A DNA stretch of 27,650 bases from Bacteroidales bacterium (GTDB lineage: Bacteria; Bacteroidota; Bacteroidia; Bacteroidales; UBA1556). The stretch lies in assembly GCA_023145955.1 (NCBI GenBank), contig JAGLDA010000001.1, positions 1-27,650 on the forward strand. Reading direction: 5' to 3'. Shown here in pieces: positions 16,343 to 24,877 of the stretch; within the stretch, counting starts at the first letter, position 1; the number at the start of each line of letters is the position of its first letter. Position numbers and translations under genes: made by a program. The notes under the pieces are model-generated. The model saw only the letters and a program-made list of their open reading frames with translations. It was not told the DNA's origin and did no database searches.

Positions 16343-17632
16343 TTATGTATCTAAAAACACAGATTCCTCTTCAATCATTATCTTAATTTCATTCCAATAA
16401 TCCGGAAAGGACTTATCTACACATTCAGGATTTGATATTTTTATTCCTTTACCAATAATAGCCATTGGAGCAAAGGCCATTGCCATTCGGTGGTCATTTG
16501 CGGTATTGATGATTATTTCTGAAAAATCCACATTCCGCAACTGAGGCTTGCAAGAGTTTAGCAATACATATTCATTCATACCATTATCTCGCAAGTCGTA
16601 ACCCAATTTATCAAGCTCAGCGCATAATACATCCATTCTCCTACTCTCTTTATGGTTTAAACTTTGAAGGCCCGTAAAAACACTTATAGTACCAAGGGCG
16701 GCACAGGTGCATATAACTGCTGGTGCTAAATCAGGTGTATTACTAAAATCAATATTCTGATTATAATCAATTGCTCCACCTGCTCTTATTAAAACACCTC
16801 TCTCTAGTTGAATAGATTCTACGCCAAGCTTTTCAAATATAATAGCTAACTGCCTATCACCTTGCAAACTGTCTAATCTTAAGTCTTTTAATAGTAATTC
16901 TCCTTCCTTTTTTAAAGCAAGTAGCTCATAAAAATAAGATGCAGAACTCCAGTCTCTTTCTGGCTTATATTTTTTTTCAGGCTTTATGTAACTACCTTTT
17001 AGAGTTATAAATCTATTATCAATACTATAATCAATACCATAAAACTTCATTATTTCTAATGTAAGATTTATATAAGGCATAGATGCTATATCTCCATTTA
17101 ATACAATAGTAGATTCCTCGGCAATACTAGGCATCATCATCAATAAAGCTGTAGCAAACTGACTACTATCACTTATGTCAATCTCAATTTTATTATTACC
17201 TAATTTGCTCGGATTTATACTAAAAGGAATTCGATTGTCTTTATTTATGGATATTATATCTGCTCCGGTATTATTAAGACTTTCTACCAGTGGCATAAGA
17301 GGGCGCAGCTTCATTCTATCGCTACTTTCTAATATATAATTATGCTTAAGGGTGCATAGATATGGTAATATAAATCGCGCTACTGTTCCAGCATTTTTGC
17401 AGTGTATTCTATTACTAGTTTTTGTTGTTAATTTTTCATCAACCGCAATTTTTAATAAATTATTTTTAAGTAAAACACTATCGTCAGCAGTTGATATTTC
17501 TAATTCATTAATATCCCAATTTGCATAAGTAAAAATCATTAATTGCCTATTACTTATACTCTTAGATAAAGGTAGTTCAATAATATCTTTAATATGAGTA
17601 TTTTTATATCTAATTGTTTTATAAGTTGCCAT
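16343..17632 (-). CDS. aroA: 3-phosphoshikimate 1-carboxyvinyltransferase (EPSP synthase)
   Basis: The product has 429 residues, the usual length. It catalyses transfer of the enolpyruvyl group from phosphoenolpyruvate to shikimate-3-phosphate, step six of the shikimate pathway, in the cytoplasm. Motifs seen: ELPLSKSISNRQLMI (Lys24 and Ser25 bind substrate), CKNAGTVARFILPYL, SSDRMKLRPLMPL, SDSSQFATALLMMMP, RDWSSASYFYE, and the C-terminal NHKESRRMDVLCAELDKLG and NTANDHRMAMAFAPMA. The first motif has PLSKSISNR where many bacterial enzymes have PGSKSISNR. It follows aroB by 10 bases on the same strand, so the two are co-transcribed. Confidence 0.95.
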   Translation of the reverse strand: MATYKTIRYKNTHIKDIIELPLSKSISNRQLMIFTYANWDINELEISTADDSVLLKNNLLKIAVDEKLTTKTSNRIHCKNAGTVARFILPYLCTLKHNYILESSDRMKLRPLMPLVESLNNTGADIISINKDNRIPFSINPSKLGNNKIEIDISDSSQFATALLMMMPSIAEESTIVLNGDIASMPYINLTLEIMKFYGIDYSIDNRFITLKGSYIKPEKKYKPERDWSSASYFYELLALKKEGELLLKDLRLDSLQGDRQLAIIFEKLGVESIQLERGVLIRAGGAIDYNQNIDFSNTPDLAPAVICTCAALGTISVFTGLQSLNHKESRRMDVLCAELDKLGYDLRDNGMNEYVLLNSCKPQLRNVDFSEIIINTANDHRMAMAFAPMAIIGKGIKISNPECVDKSFPDYWNEIKIMIEEESVFLDT

Positions 17633-17642
17633 TTTTCAATAA

Positions 17643-18704
17643 TTAGGCTAATTTATAATAGTGTTTCAAAGCATCTTTTATTACATCTTCTGTAATAAAT
17701 TGATCATATTCCGCTTTACCAATTTCCTTTAATAACACAAATGATATTTTACCATTATCATTTTTTTTATCATTGCGCATAAAATCTATTAGTTTATCAA
17801 TGTCATCAGTTTCTATTGGTAAGTAATCAAAATTGCTCAAAATATATTTACTAATCTCTTTTTGTACAGAACTACTGAAACCTAAAACTTTATACGAAAG
17901 GTATGACTCTACAATAATACCCATTGCAACAGCCTCGCCATGGCGCAATTCTTTATTTTTACTTAATGAAAAAGACTCAAACGCATGACCAATAGTATGT
18001 CCAAAGTTCAATGTTTTTCTAATATTATTCTCATATAAGTCTTCCGAAATAATTCTGTTTTTTATTTCCAAGCATTTGGAAACCATATAATTAAAATCAG
18101 ATTTATTGTATTCGCTGCTCTTTACATATTCCCATAAGTCTAAATCAAATACCAAAGCGTACTTAATAAACTCTCCTAAAGCGGAATTGATTTCTTCTGT
18201 GGGCAAAGTATCAATAAATTCCGTATTTATAAAAACTGCTCGTGGATGTGCAAACACTCCTACTTGATTTTTTGAATTACCTAAGTCTATGGCAGTTTTG
18301 CTACCCACAGCAGCATCTATTTGCCCTAGTAAAGTAGTAGGAATATTTATAAATGGAATTCCTCGCTTATAAGTCGCTGCCACAAAACCACCTAAATCAG
18401 TAATTACACCACCACCAAGATTTATCAATAGGCTTTGTCTATCAGCTCCACTCTCCATTAGCGCATACCATAAGCTCGATGCTGTTTCCATTTCTTTACT
18501 TGCTTCTCCAGGCTCTATTTCTATAATTTCTGATTCTTGCAAATAAGGAACTTTACTTAGCAGGCTAGGAATACAGGCTTGGTGAGTGTTTTCATCCACC
18601 AGAATAAATATTTTGCTAAAAGCATTAATATTATTTTCAAAGAATGCATTCAACTCTACCATCGAAGTGTCAATGTAAATATTATAGTTTTTATTTTGAA
18701 TCAT
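17643..18704 (-). CDS. aroB: 3-dehydroquinate synthase
   Basis: The product has 353 residues, a normal length. It converts 3-deoxy-D-arabino-heptulosonate 7-phosphate to 3-dehydroquinate, step two of the shikimate pathway, using NAD and a divalent metal. Motifs seen: IIEIEPGEASKEMETASSLW, the NAD-binding NLGGGVITDLGGFVAATYKR, GIPFINIPTTLLGQIDAAVG followed by SKTAIDLG, GEFIKYAL, and the metal-ligand lines LNFGHTIGHAFE and RHGEAVAMGI. It is the first gene of an aroB-aroA pair and is divergent from the His-rich protein gene, with a -7 promoter element about 38 bases before its ATG. Confidence 0.95.
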   Translation of the reverse strand: MIQNKNYNIYIDTSMVELNAFFENNINAFSKIFILVDENTHQACIPSLLSKVPYLQESEIIEIEPGEASKEMETASSLWYALMESGADRQSLLINLGGGVITDLGGFVAATYKRGIPFINIPTTLLGQIDAAVGSKTAIDLGNSKNQVGVFAHPRAVFINTEFIDTLPTEEINSALGEFIKYALVFDLDLWEYVKSSEYNKSDFNYMVSKCLEIKNRIISEDLYENNIRKTLNFGHTIGHAFESFSLSKNKELRHGEAVAMGIIVESYLSYKVLGFSSSVQKEISKYILSNFDYLPIETDDIDKLIDFMRNDKKNDNGKISFVLLKEIGKAEYDQFITEDVIKDALKHYYKLA

Positions 18705-18741
18705 ATTAGCTTATTGCATTTATAAACATAATCAATAAACG

Positions 18742-18749
18742 CAAATTTA
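18742..18749 (-). promoter_or_regulatory. -7 promoter element (TAAATTTG) for aroB-aroA
   Basis: The minus strand reads TAAATTTG, an exact TAnnTTTG match, 37 bases upstream of the aroB ATG. This would leave a leader of about 30 bases. No strong -33 element was seen. It lies back to back with the plus-strand element at 18785-18792. Confidence 0.45.
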
Positions 18750-18784
18750 GTAAAATTAAGTCTGTAAAATATGATGATTTCTAT

Positions 18785-18792
18785 TACTTTTG
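18785..18792 (+). promoter_or_regulatory. -7 promoter element (TACTTTTG) for the His-rich protein/TonB receptor pair
   Basis: TACTTTTG matches TAnnTTTG exactly and ends 25 bases before the ATG at 18818. The same octamer is found before the helicase and before mutS, which supports it as a preferred -7 sequence of this organism. The -33 region is weak. Confidence 0.5.
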
Positions 18793-18817
18793 TAGAAATT
18801 ATTATTGAGGTATTTAA

Positions 18818-19153
18818 ATGAATAACAAAATAGAAATTAGGAATAAAATAACTGCCACATTGTTTATACTAGCAATAGCAATTCCTTTTTTTATAAATTC
18901 TTTGCACTTCATTATCTTTGAGCATAATCATAGTTGCAGTCATCACCACAATAATATATCGATTACCGAAAATACTGACACTCACAGTATTTGCCTATGG
19001 GATTTTTCTGTTAGCGATACTAATAACGATAAGCATATTCTTAATTCAATAGCCTTTTCATATATTATAAATATAGAAAGCATAAACCTTGATTACTATT
19101 TCCATTTAGTATCTTTTACATCTCTCAGAGCTCCTCCTTATAGTTTGGCATAA
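18818..19153 (+). CDS. Small exported His/Cys-rich protein with LRAPP C-terminus
   Basis: The product has 111 residues. A basic N-terminus and one hydrophobic segment (about 12-35) look like a signal anchor. A His/Cys cluster follows: His36, His38, Cys40, His42-44, then His56 and Cys59 in THSICLWDF. The C-terminus is SFTSLRAPPYSLA. I recall many short, mostly unannotated Bacteroidota proteins with this layout (His-rich middle, ICxF-like motif, ending in SLRGPP or SLRAPP), often next to TonB receptors. The proteobacterial DUF2946 proteins near copper-receptor genes end similarly. Metal binding outside the inner membrane is therefore a reasonable inference, but the metal is unknown. The TonB receptor gene follows on the same strand after 147 bases. 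Confidence 0.75.
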   Translation: MNNKIEIRNKITATLFILAIAIPFFINSLHFIIFEHNHSCSHHHNNISITENTDTHSICLWDFSVSDTNNDKHILNSIAFSYIINIESINLDYYFHLVSFTSLRAPPYSLA

Positions 19154-19198
19154 TAAGTTTTATCAAATATTAGATGTTTTAATTAGTAAATATATTAA

Positions 19199-19233
19199 TA
19201 CTTATTTTGAGTTATAATACTCATTAATAAGTA
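19199..19233 (+). promoter_or_regulatory. Long imperfect palindrome between the His-rich gene and the TonB receptor
   Basis: The outer arms TACTTATT and AATAAGTA pair perfectly over 8 bases, and the inner arms TGAGT and ACTCA pair over 5. The only interruption is T opposite TT, and the loop is TATAAT. The 35-base element lies 67 bases before the receptor start. It could be an operator for a dimeric regulator, or an RNA hairpin that lowers read-through. No T-run follows, so it is a weak terminator at best. Confidence 0.6.
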
Positions 19234-19254
19234 CTAAACTTTTAACTATATCTA

Positions 19255-19285
19255 ATTTGCTTTCAATTATACATCAATTGCAAAT
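19255..19285 (+). promoter_or_regulatory. Second hairpin in the TonB receptor leader
   Basis: Inner arms CAATT/AATTG enclose a 7-base loop. Outer arms ATTTG/CAAAT continue the stem, with a 4-base bulge on the left side only. It ends 15 bases before the receptor ATG. Its stem is A/T-rich and could form by chance, so a regulatory role is tentative. Confidence 0.35.
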
Positions 19286-19300
19286 ATTATATCAAAACTA

Positions 19301-21544
19301 ATGAGAAAATACATAATAGCTATTCTTTTAATAGCTACAAATACAATTATATATGCCCAAAATAGTATCCAAGGCAATGTAAAGAATAAAACAAATTTAG
19401 AGAATATTGTTGGGGCAACAGTTTATATTCCTGAGCTAGAAAAAGGAACCTATAGCGATAATAAGGGCAATTTTATTTTGGACAACCTACCAGAAGGAGA
19501 TTTTACAATCAAGTTTTCATTTATTGGTTATAAGACCCAGATAGTGAGAGTGCTATTGAAGAAAAAGATGACCAAAAAAATAAACATTGATTTGCAACCT
19601 ATACATTATGAGGCAAATGAAGCTATTATTACTGCAGCTGGATATACTTCACAACATCATTATGCAATAAAAGTAGAAAGCATAGGCATTGATGAAATTA
19701 GCACAGGTTCCAATATAAATATTATGGATAAACTGGATGAAATACCAGGGCTGAATATGATATCTCAAGGCCCAGGCATTAGCACGCCAAATATTAGAGG
19801 TTTAAGCCTTAGCAATGTGCTAGTATTAACCGATGGTTTTAGAATGAATAATTTCCAGTTTTCAGAAAACCACCCATACCTTGTGAGTAATTATGGAATT
19901 AATAAAGTTGAACTTATAAAAGGTCCTGCATCATTACTATACGGTGCTGATGCTGTTGGTGGAGTTTTAAATTTTATTAGCGAGAAACCTGCCTCTGTTA
20001 ATAAAATTGAAGCAGATTTTAATACTAATTATTATTCAAACACAAATGGTTATCAAAGTAATATTGGCGTAAAAGCTCATGGGAAGAAACTATATTGGGG
20101 TATTAGAGCGGGCATGCAGCAGCATCATGACTATAGGCAAGGCGGAGGGCATAATGTTGTAAATAGTAGATTTGGAGATAAGAATATAAGTATTAACACA
20201 GGTATTAATAGCAAAATAGGAAATTATAAGCTATCATATTTATATAAGAATTCTAAAATTGGATTAGCAAATACCCCTGCCAAGATATTGGTAACTGATA
20301 ATGGTTTTGAGAATAAATATTTTTATCAGCACTTAGATTTTCATATGATTAAGAGCCAAAACAAATTCTATATTGGAAAAAATAAGCTACAGGCAAATTT
20401 TGCTTATCAAAGCAATAGGCGCCGTTTATTTACCAAAGATATATATGCTGTGGATATGAAATTGCAAGGATTTGATTATGAGCTAAAAGCTAGCCGCATA
20501 TTGCATGATATTTCTAAAACTAATGATAGTAAGATTATTTTTGGAATGCAAGGGCATTATACTCAAAACTCAATTGGAGATGCACCTAAGGTTGTTATTC
20601 CCAACTATTACCAAAATGATATATCACTATTTTCGCTATTGCAACACGATTTTGGCAAAAGATTGCATCTACAAGCTGGCATAAGATACGATTACCGCCA
20701 TATTTATATACCTAGTATTAGTTCTACTGAATATGGTATAATTGATATTGACACTAGCTATAATAATATTAGTTATACCCTTGGTGGAACTTTTGAGATT
20801 ACTCATAATATATTTTTTAGAGCAAATTTGGCATCCGCTTTTCGCACAGCAAATATTGCTGAGCTTACGCAAGATGGAATTCACGGAACGAGATACGAAA
20901 GAGGAAACCCAAATTTGAAAAGTCAGAATAGTAATGAAATTGATATGGGTATTCATTATCATAATTCTAAATTCTCATTTGATTTGGCAGGATTTTACAA
21001 TAAAATTGATAATTATATTTTCCTTGCTCCTACTACCGATACCACCACCACAGGAATGACCATATATAAATATGGACAAACAAACTCAACACTATATGGC
21101 TTAGAAACCGGATTTAATTATGTTCCGATTACTCATATTGAGTTAAGAGCGAATTACGCATATACAATTGGAAAACAAGCAAATGGTGAATATCTACCAT
21201 TTATTCCTCAGAACAAAATTAATATTGGAATAAAATATGAATTTGTGAATTTACCAAAACTGAAAAATACAAATATTGAGATTAGTAGTGTATATGCATT
21301 CTCAAAGGATAACATATCCCCTTTTGAAGATAAAAGCGATTCGTATTTATTAGTAAATGCATCTGTTTCTACCGTAATAATGGTAGGTAAGCAAAAAGTA
21401 AAACTCGGTATTTATAGTAAAAACATATTTGATATTAAATATATGGATCACCTTTCTACATTGCGCGAAGTAGGATATTATAATATGGGTAGAAATATTA
21501 GTATACAGTTAAGCATACCCATTGTAGGGAATTATAAAGGTTAG
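19301..21544 (+). CDS. TonB-dependent outer-membrane receptor, probable metal uptake
   Basis: The product has 747 residues. The signal peptide (about 1-20, ending IIYAQ) is followed by a carboxypeptidase-regulatory-like domain (about 22-105, with GNVKNKTNLENIVGATVYIP and GTYSDNKGNFILDNLPEGDF). Next come the plug domain (MDKLDEIPGLNMISQGPG, NIRGLSLSNVLVLTDGF, VELIKGPASLLYGADAVGGV) and a 22-strand-type barrel to the end. There is no STN signalling domain and no SusD partner, which argues against polysaccharide uptake. His-containing loops (GMQQHHDYRQGGGHNVVNSR) and the small His-rich protein upstream suggest a metal or metal-complex substrate. Some loop patterns resemble ZnuD-type zinc receptors, but that is impression only. 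It probably shares the promoter at 18785. Confidence 0.92.
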   Translation: MRKYIIAILLIATNTIIYAQNSIQGNVKNKTNLENIVGATVYIPELEKGTYSDNKGNFILDNLPEGDFTIKFSFIGYKTQIVRVLLKKKMTKKINIDLQPIHYEANEAIITAAGYTSQHHYAIKVESIGIDEISTGSNINIMDKLDEIPGLNMISQGPGISTPNIRGLSLSNVLVLTDGFRMNNFQFSENHPYLVSNYGINKVELIKGPASLLYGADAVGGVLNFISEKPASVNKIEADFNTNYYSNTNGYQSNIGVKAHGKKLYWGIRAGMQQHHDYRQGGGHNVVNSRFGDKNISINTGINSKIGNYKLSYLYKNSKIGLANTPAKILVTDNGFENKYFYQHLDFHMIKSQNKFYIGKNKLQANFAYQSNRRRLFTKDIYAVDMKLQGFDYELKASRILHDISKTNDSKIIFGMQGHYTQNSIGDAPKVVIPNYYQNDISLFSLLQHDFGKRLHLQAGIRYDYRHIYIPSISSTEYGIIDIDTSYNNISYTLGGTFEITHNIFFRANLASAFRTANIAELTQDGIHGTRYERGNPNLKSQNSNEIDMGIHYHNSKFSFDLAGFYNKIDNYIFLAPTTDTTTTGMTIYKYGQTNSTLYGLETGFNYVPITHIELRANYAYTIGKQANGEYLPFIPQNKINIGIKYEFVNLPKLKNTNIEISSVYAFSKDNISPFEDKSDSYLLVNASVSTVIMVGKQKVKLGIYSKNIFDIKYMDHLSTLREVGYYNMGRNISIQLSIPIVGNYKG

Positions 21545-21600
21545 AAACTATTAATTCAAAAACAATTGTGTTCTTGATATTCTAATGATTAAATATATAA

Positions 21601-21628
21601 AAAGCTCCGACATAAATGACGGAGCTTT
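21601..21628. terminator. Bidirectional-looking intrinsic terminator
   Basis: AAAGCTCCG and CGGAGCTTT form a perfect 9-base stem with a 10-base loop. On the minus strand it is followed by a run of five T, then TATATATTT. On the plus strand TTT is followed by ACAATAG, so it is weaker in that direction. It lies between the convergent receptor and C45 hydrolase genes and can end both transcripts. The rest of the 290-base gap has no gene. Confidence 0.8.
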
Positions 21629-21776
21629 ACAATAGTATTTTAGCTCGTTACATGACAATAATAATTTTTAGACGCAGCTTGCACAGATTAATTATGATTA
21701 AAAAGATTTCAGCTTTGATGAAATAAATCATATAAAACCTTAAGGATCAGCGACTGAAAAAATACACATAGTATTA

Positions 21777-21814
21777 TATCAGTTAATTTCATACGTATAT
21801 TATGTATGCTGATA
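21777..21814 (-). terminator. 3' hairpin after the C45 hydrolase gene
   Basis: TATCAG and CTGATA form outer arms, and CATAC/GTATG inner arms around a 9-base loop, with a 7-base bulge (TTAATTT) on one side. It starts 21 bases past the hydrolase stop in the direction of transcription. No T-run follows, so it may protect or trim the 3' end rather than terminate. The stronger terminator is at 21601-21628. Confidence 0.35.
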
Positions 21815-21834
21815 GATAAATATATCATTAGATA

Positions 21835-23322
21835 TTAATTAACCACAAAAGGAGCTCTAAGCATCTCGTTTTTATTTCTTAGTACAAGATAATAAACACC
21901 TTCAGAAAGAGCACTTATATTTAATGAATTTGACGAACTTTTCCCTTTCATAATCCCTCTACCATTAACATCATATATCTGATATTCAAATTGTTTCCAT
22001 TCTACATCAAAGCTAATAATTTGATTTGTTGGATTTGGAAAAATAGATAAGCTAGGATATAATGTTTTTGGTGGATTAATATTCATATTTTCTTGCAACA
22101 TTCCACTGATACTCAAATCCATATATGGCTCCAAATAGGCAGCCGTTGTTTCTCTAATCGAAATTCGGAACAAATCCACCTCAGGAGCAAAAGTCATAAA
22201 TTGATAATTTGATGAAAGATGCGAGTGGCTAGCCATAAGAGTTCTATTAGTTACTAAACTCATTGACGTACCATTTCCAATATTACTTGCTACTCCATAG
22301 TATCTAGAGCAATAATTCAGGCTACTATTTCTGGCTATTTGATTATTTGCTGTATAAAGGTTATCATCAGGAATAGTATCAGAGAAAGAGTTTGAACGAT
22401 ATGTAATAAATGGAGCATCAGCAGCAATCTCTGCTACCAAAGCAATGAGGCTATCATGTATTTCTGTTGACCTAGCCAAAGCACTTATAATATATCCATC
22501 GGCAAACCCTTGAGGCTGCATATCAATAAAATGCTTAACATCATTAACATTGTTTTTGCCATCCTGGTTAGGGTCAATTTGCTCAATAGATTTACGAAGA
22601 GTAAACCATATTGGCTCATAATTTCCACTAATCACCCCGTGGCTATTATCATCTGACATCATATGCTGAAATACACCAATATTGGCATTAAAGCCCGATA
22701 AAACAGAAATCATTCCCGCAAAACCAATCTGTGCCCACGCTTGTTCATTGGTTTCCGAAGGCACATGAATTACCATCACTTGATTACGAACTAATACAGG
22801 TTTAATAGTCCAATCAAGATGGCGTGATATAACAGATTTACCGCTCAATGTTGCATCAGCAGATGTTGCAGAGCCCCAACTCATAAGGCTCGAGCATTCC
22901 AAGCCAGCCTTTGCTTGCATAATACTTTTTATATCAAGGATACTATTAGCCAGAAGTATATCGGCATAATCAAGATTTTGAGTATTACTATTTACAGAGT
23001 TCATTCCTGCAATAAGCGCTTTAGCCTCAACAATAAATAAGCTATCAATGGAAAAAAGATTTCCTGTAGCAACAATGGCTTTTACTTGATTATAGGTAGC
23101 TGTGCTACCAAACTGTGGGAATACATAATTTTGGAAAATATCGGTAATTCTACTTCCCAATAATTCACCTTGAGCAAACCCTCGCTCATAGTGGCTACCT
23201 TGTACTTTTATGATATACAGGTTATTACTATCAGCATATATACTGCCATTCGAAGGTTGACTTATGCCTGCTGTGCCTAATAAAAGAAATAATACTAGAC
23301 CAATAAAGTAGTTGTTTTTCAT
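21835..23322 (-). CDS. Secreted C45-type NTN hydrolase with T9SS sorting domain
   Basis: The product has 495 residues with a signal peptide (about 1-21, ending GISQ). The catalytic part resembles the C45/acyltransferase group of N-terminal nucleophile hydrolases (related to acyl-CoA:6-aminopenicillanate acyltransferase and acid-ceramidase-like enzymes): RGFAQGELLGSRI early, Cys143 in LECSSLMSWGSAT as the likely nucleophile freed by self-cleavage, then KSVISRHLDWT and IGFAGMISVLSGFN. An acidic stretch at about 250-261 (DPNQDGKNNVND) fits an EF-hand/dockerin-like calcium loop. Residues from about 422 (YPSLSIFPNP, then ISALSEGVYYLVLRNKN) form a type A T9SS C-terminal sorting domain, so export through the outer membrane is expected. 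The substrate is unknown; amide or lipid amide hydrolysis is plausible. It is downstream of phoH with its own promoter-like site. Confidence 0.82.
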   Translation of the reverse strand: MKNNYFIGLVLFLLLGTAGISQPSNGSIYADSNNLYIIKVQGSHYERGFAQGELLGSRITDIFQNYVFPQFGSTATYNQVKAIVATGNLFSIDSLFIVEAKALIAGMNSVNSNTQNLDYADILLANSILDIKSIMQAKAGLECSSLMSWGSATSADATLSGKSVISRHLDWTIKPVLVRNQVMVIHVPSETNEQAWAQIGFAGMISVLSGFNANIGVFQHMMSDDNSHGVISGNYEPIWFTLRKSIEQIDPNQDGKNNVNDVKHFIDMQPQGFADGYIISALARSTEIHDSLIALVAEIAADAPFITYRSNSFSDTIPDDNLYTANNQIARNSSLNYCSRYYGVASNIGNGTSMSLVTNRTLMASHSHLSSNYQFMTFAPEVDLFRISIRETTAAYLEPYMDLSISGMLQENMNINPPKTLYPSLSIFPNPTNQIISFDVEWKQFEYQIYDVNGRGIMKGKSSSNSLNISALSEGVYYLVLRNKNEMLRAPFVVN

Positions 23323-23351
23323 AGGTTTTAAATTTATTATATATCAATATG

Positions 23352-23359
23352 CAAATATA
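23352..23359 (-). promoter_or_regulatory. -7 promoter element (TATATTTG) for the C45 hydrolase
   Basis: The minus strand reads TATATTTG, an exact TAnnTTTG match, 29 bases upstream of the hydrolase ATG and directly after the phoH stop codon. This suggests the hydrolase can be expressed apart from phoH. Confidence 0.45.
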
Positions 23360-23360
23360 C

Positions 23361-24707
23361 CTATAATAAATCATTCGCTAGATTAGCTAATTCCGATCTT
23401 TCACCTTTCTCAAGTTTAATATGGGCATAAATTTTATGATTCTTTATTTTATCAATAAGATATGACAACCCATTACTTTGAGAATCGAGATAAGGAGTAT
23501 CAATTTGATACACATCTCCAGTAAATACAATTTTAGTATTCTCTCCTGCCCTAGTAATAATTGTTTTAACCTCATGCGGAGTAAGGTTTTGAGCTTCATC
23601 CACAATAAAAATTATATTCGATAGACTTCTACCTCTAATATATGCCAATGGTGAAATCAATAGCTTTTCTTTTTCAATCATAATATCAAAGCTACTATAC
23701 TCCTTCTCTTTCTCGTTATATTGGTTTTTAATAAACTTAAGATTATCAAAAAGAGGCTCCATATACGGATGTAACTTCATCTTAATATCACCTGGTAGAA
23801 ATCCAATATCCTTATTACTCAATGGTACTATAGGTCTGGCAAGGTATATTTGTTTATATTCTCTTTTTTGCTCCAATGCGGCAGCAAGGGCGAGAAGTGT
23901 TTTTCCTGTTCCTGCTACTCCTTGAAGCGTAACTAGCTTCACCTCAGGATTCATTAAAGCATGCATAGCAAATACCTGTTCGGCATTAAGTGGTCTAATG
24001 CGCTGTGTGGCTTGCTTTTCTAGCCTCTCTATTTTTTTTGAAATTGGATTATAAAAAGCTAAGGCTGATGTTTTTCCGTTCCTAAGTATAAAGTACTGAT
24101 TAGGAGTACAATCTTCAATATTTAGATCTTCTACTTCGATACTGCCCTCAGCATATAGTTTAGCAATAACCTCTGTAGAAACATTGTCAAGATTTCTCTT
24201 TCCGGTATATAATTCATCAAGATTTTGGATTTTACCTGTCTGAAAATCTTCAGCATTTAGATTTAGTGCTTTAGCTTTTAATCGAAGATTTATATCCTTA
24301 CTAACCATAACAACTTTGCAGTCAGGATATTCACCTTTCATCTTAATGGCTGCATTCAGTATTCTATGATCGGCTTTATCTTCACCAAATACTCTAATTG
24401 CATTTGAACTATCATTGGTTTCACCATTGGCATCCATCACCACAATCATACTTCCCTTATTCTTTCCCTTAAGTTTCACCCAATCATTTAACCGCCCATT
24501 TTCTGACAGCTGATCAAGATTACGGATAAACTCTCTAGCTTCAAAATTCTTGGTTTCATTTCCCTTCTTAAAATTATCCAATTCTTCCAATACTGTAATA
24601 GGAATAGCAATATCATTATCCTCAAAACTATTTAATGAATTATGATTATAAAGTATTACAGAAGTATCCAGTACGAATATTTTCTTTTGTTTTTTCTTTT
24701 TGGCCAT
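23361..24707 (-). CDS. PhoH family ATPase with N-terminal PIN domain
   Basis: The product has 448 residues, of the PIN-PhoH (PhoH2, YlaK-like) type. The PIN nuclease domain (about 10-150) has FVLDTSVILYN with Asp14 and VLEELDNFKKGNETKNFEAR, plus later acidic residues (GEDKADHRILNAAI). The PhoH ATPase (about 235-445) has Walker A GVAGTGKTLLALAAAL at about 262, YLARPIVPLSNKDIGFLPGD, Walker B IIFIVDEAQNLTPHE at about 365, and KIVFTGDVYQIDTPYLD. Related proteins from other bacteria have been reported to unwind and cut RNA; here no antitoxin gene precedes it, so a toxin-antitoxin role has no support. It lies 211 bases after mutS on the same strand. Confidence 0.93.
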   Translation of the reverse strand: MAKKKKQKKIFVLDTSVILYNHNSLNSFEDNDIAIPITVLEELDNFKKGNETKNFEAREFIRNLDQLSENGRLNDWVKLKGKNKGSMIVVMDANGETNDSSNAIRVFGEDKADHRILNAAIKMKGEYPDCKVVMVSKDINLRLKAKALNLNAEDFQTGKIQNLDELYTGKRNLDNVSTEVIAKLYAEGSIEVEDLNIEDCTPNQYFILRNGKTSALAFYNPISKKIERLEKQATQRIRPLNAEQVFAMHALMNPEVKLVTLQGVAGTGKTLLALAAALEQKREYKQIYLARPIVPLSNKDIGFLPGDIKMKLHPYMEPLFDNLKFIKNQYNEKEKEYSSFDIMIEKEKLLISPLAYIRGRSLSNIIFIVDEAQNLTPHEVKTIITRAGENTKIVFTGDVYQIDTPYLDSQSNGLSYLIDKIKNHKIYAHIKLEKGERSELANLANDLL

Positions 24708-24877
24708 AGTAGTTTGCTTTTAATTCAGGGTAAATATACCTACTATAATTGTGATTAATACAAAATATATCAGCTAGGTTTTAACATAGAATAGTTAATT
24801 AGTAGAAGGATAATGGTTTATTATAATGATTTGCAGCTATTTAATAGACAAATTATAGTTTATAACTTATCTAATAG

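Noticed and set aside
20669..20962. Minus-strand frame opposite the TonB receptor
   Set aside because: Antisense shadow inside a continuous receptor gene.
23361..24707. PhoH-PIN protein as half of a toxin-antitoxin pair
   Set aside because: No small antitoxin gene precedes it; the 211 bases upstream contain no supported frame, and mutS is the next gene.
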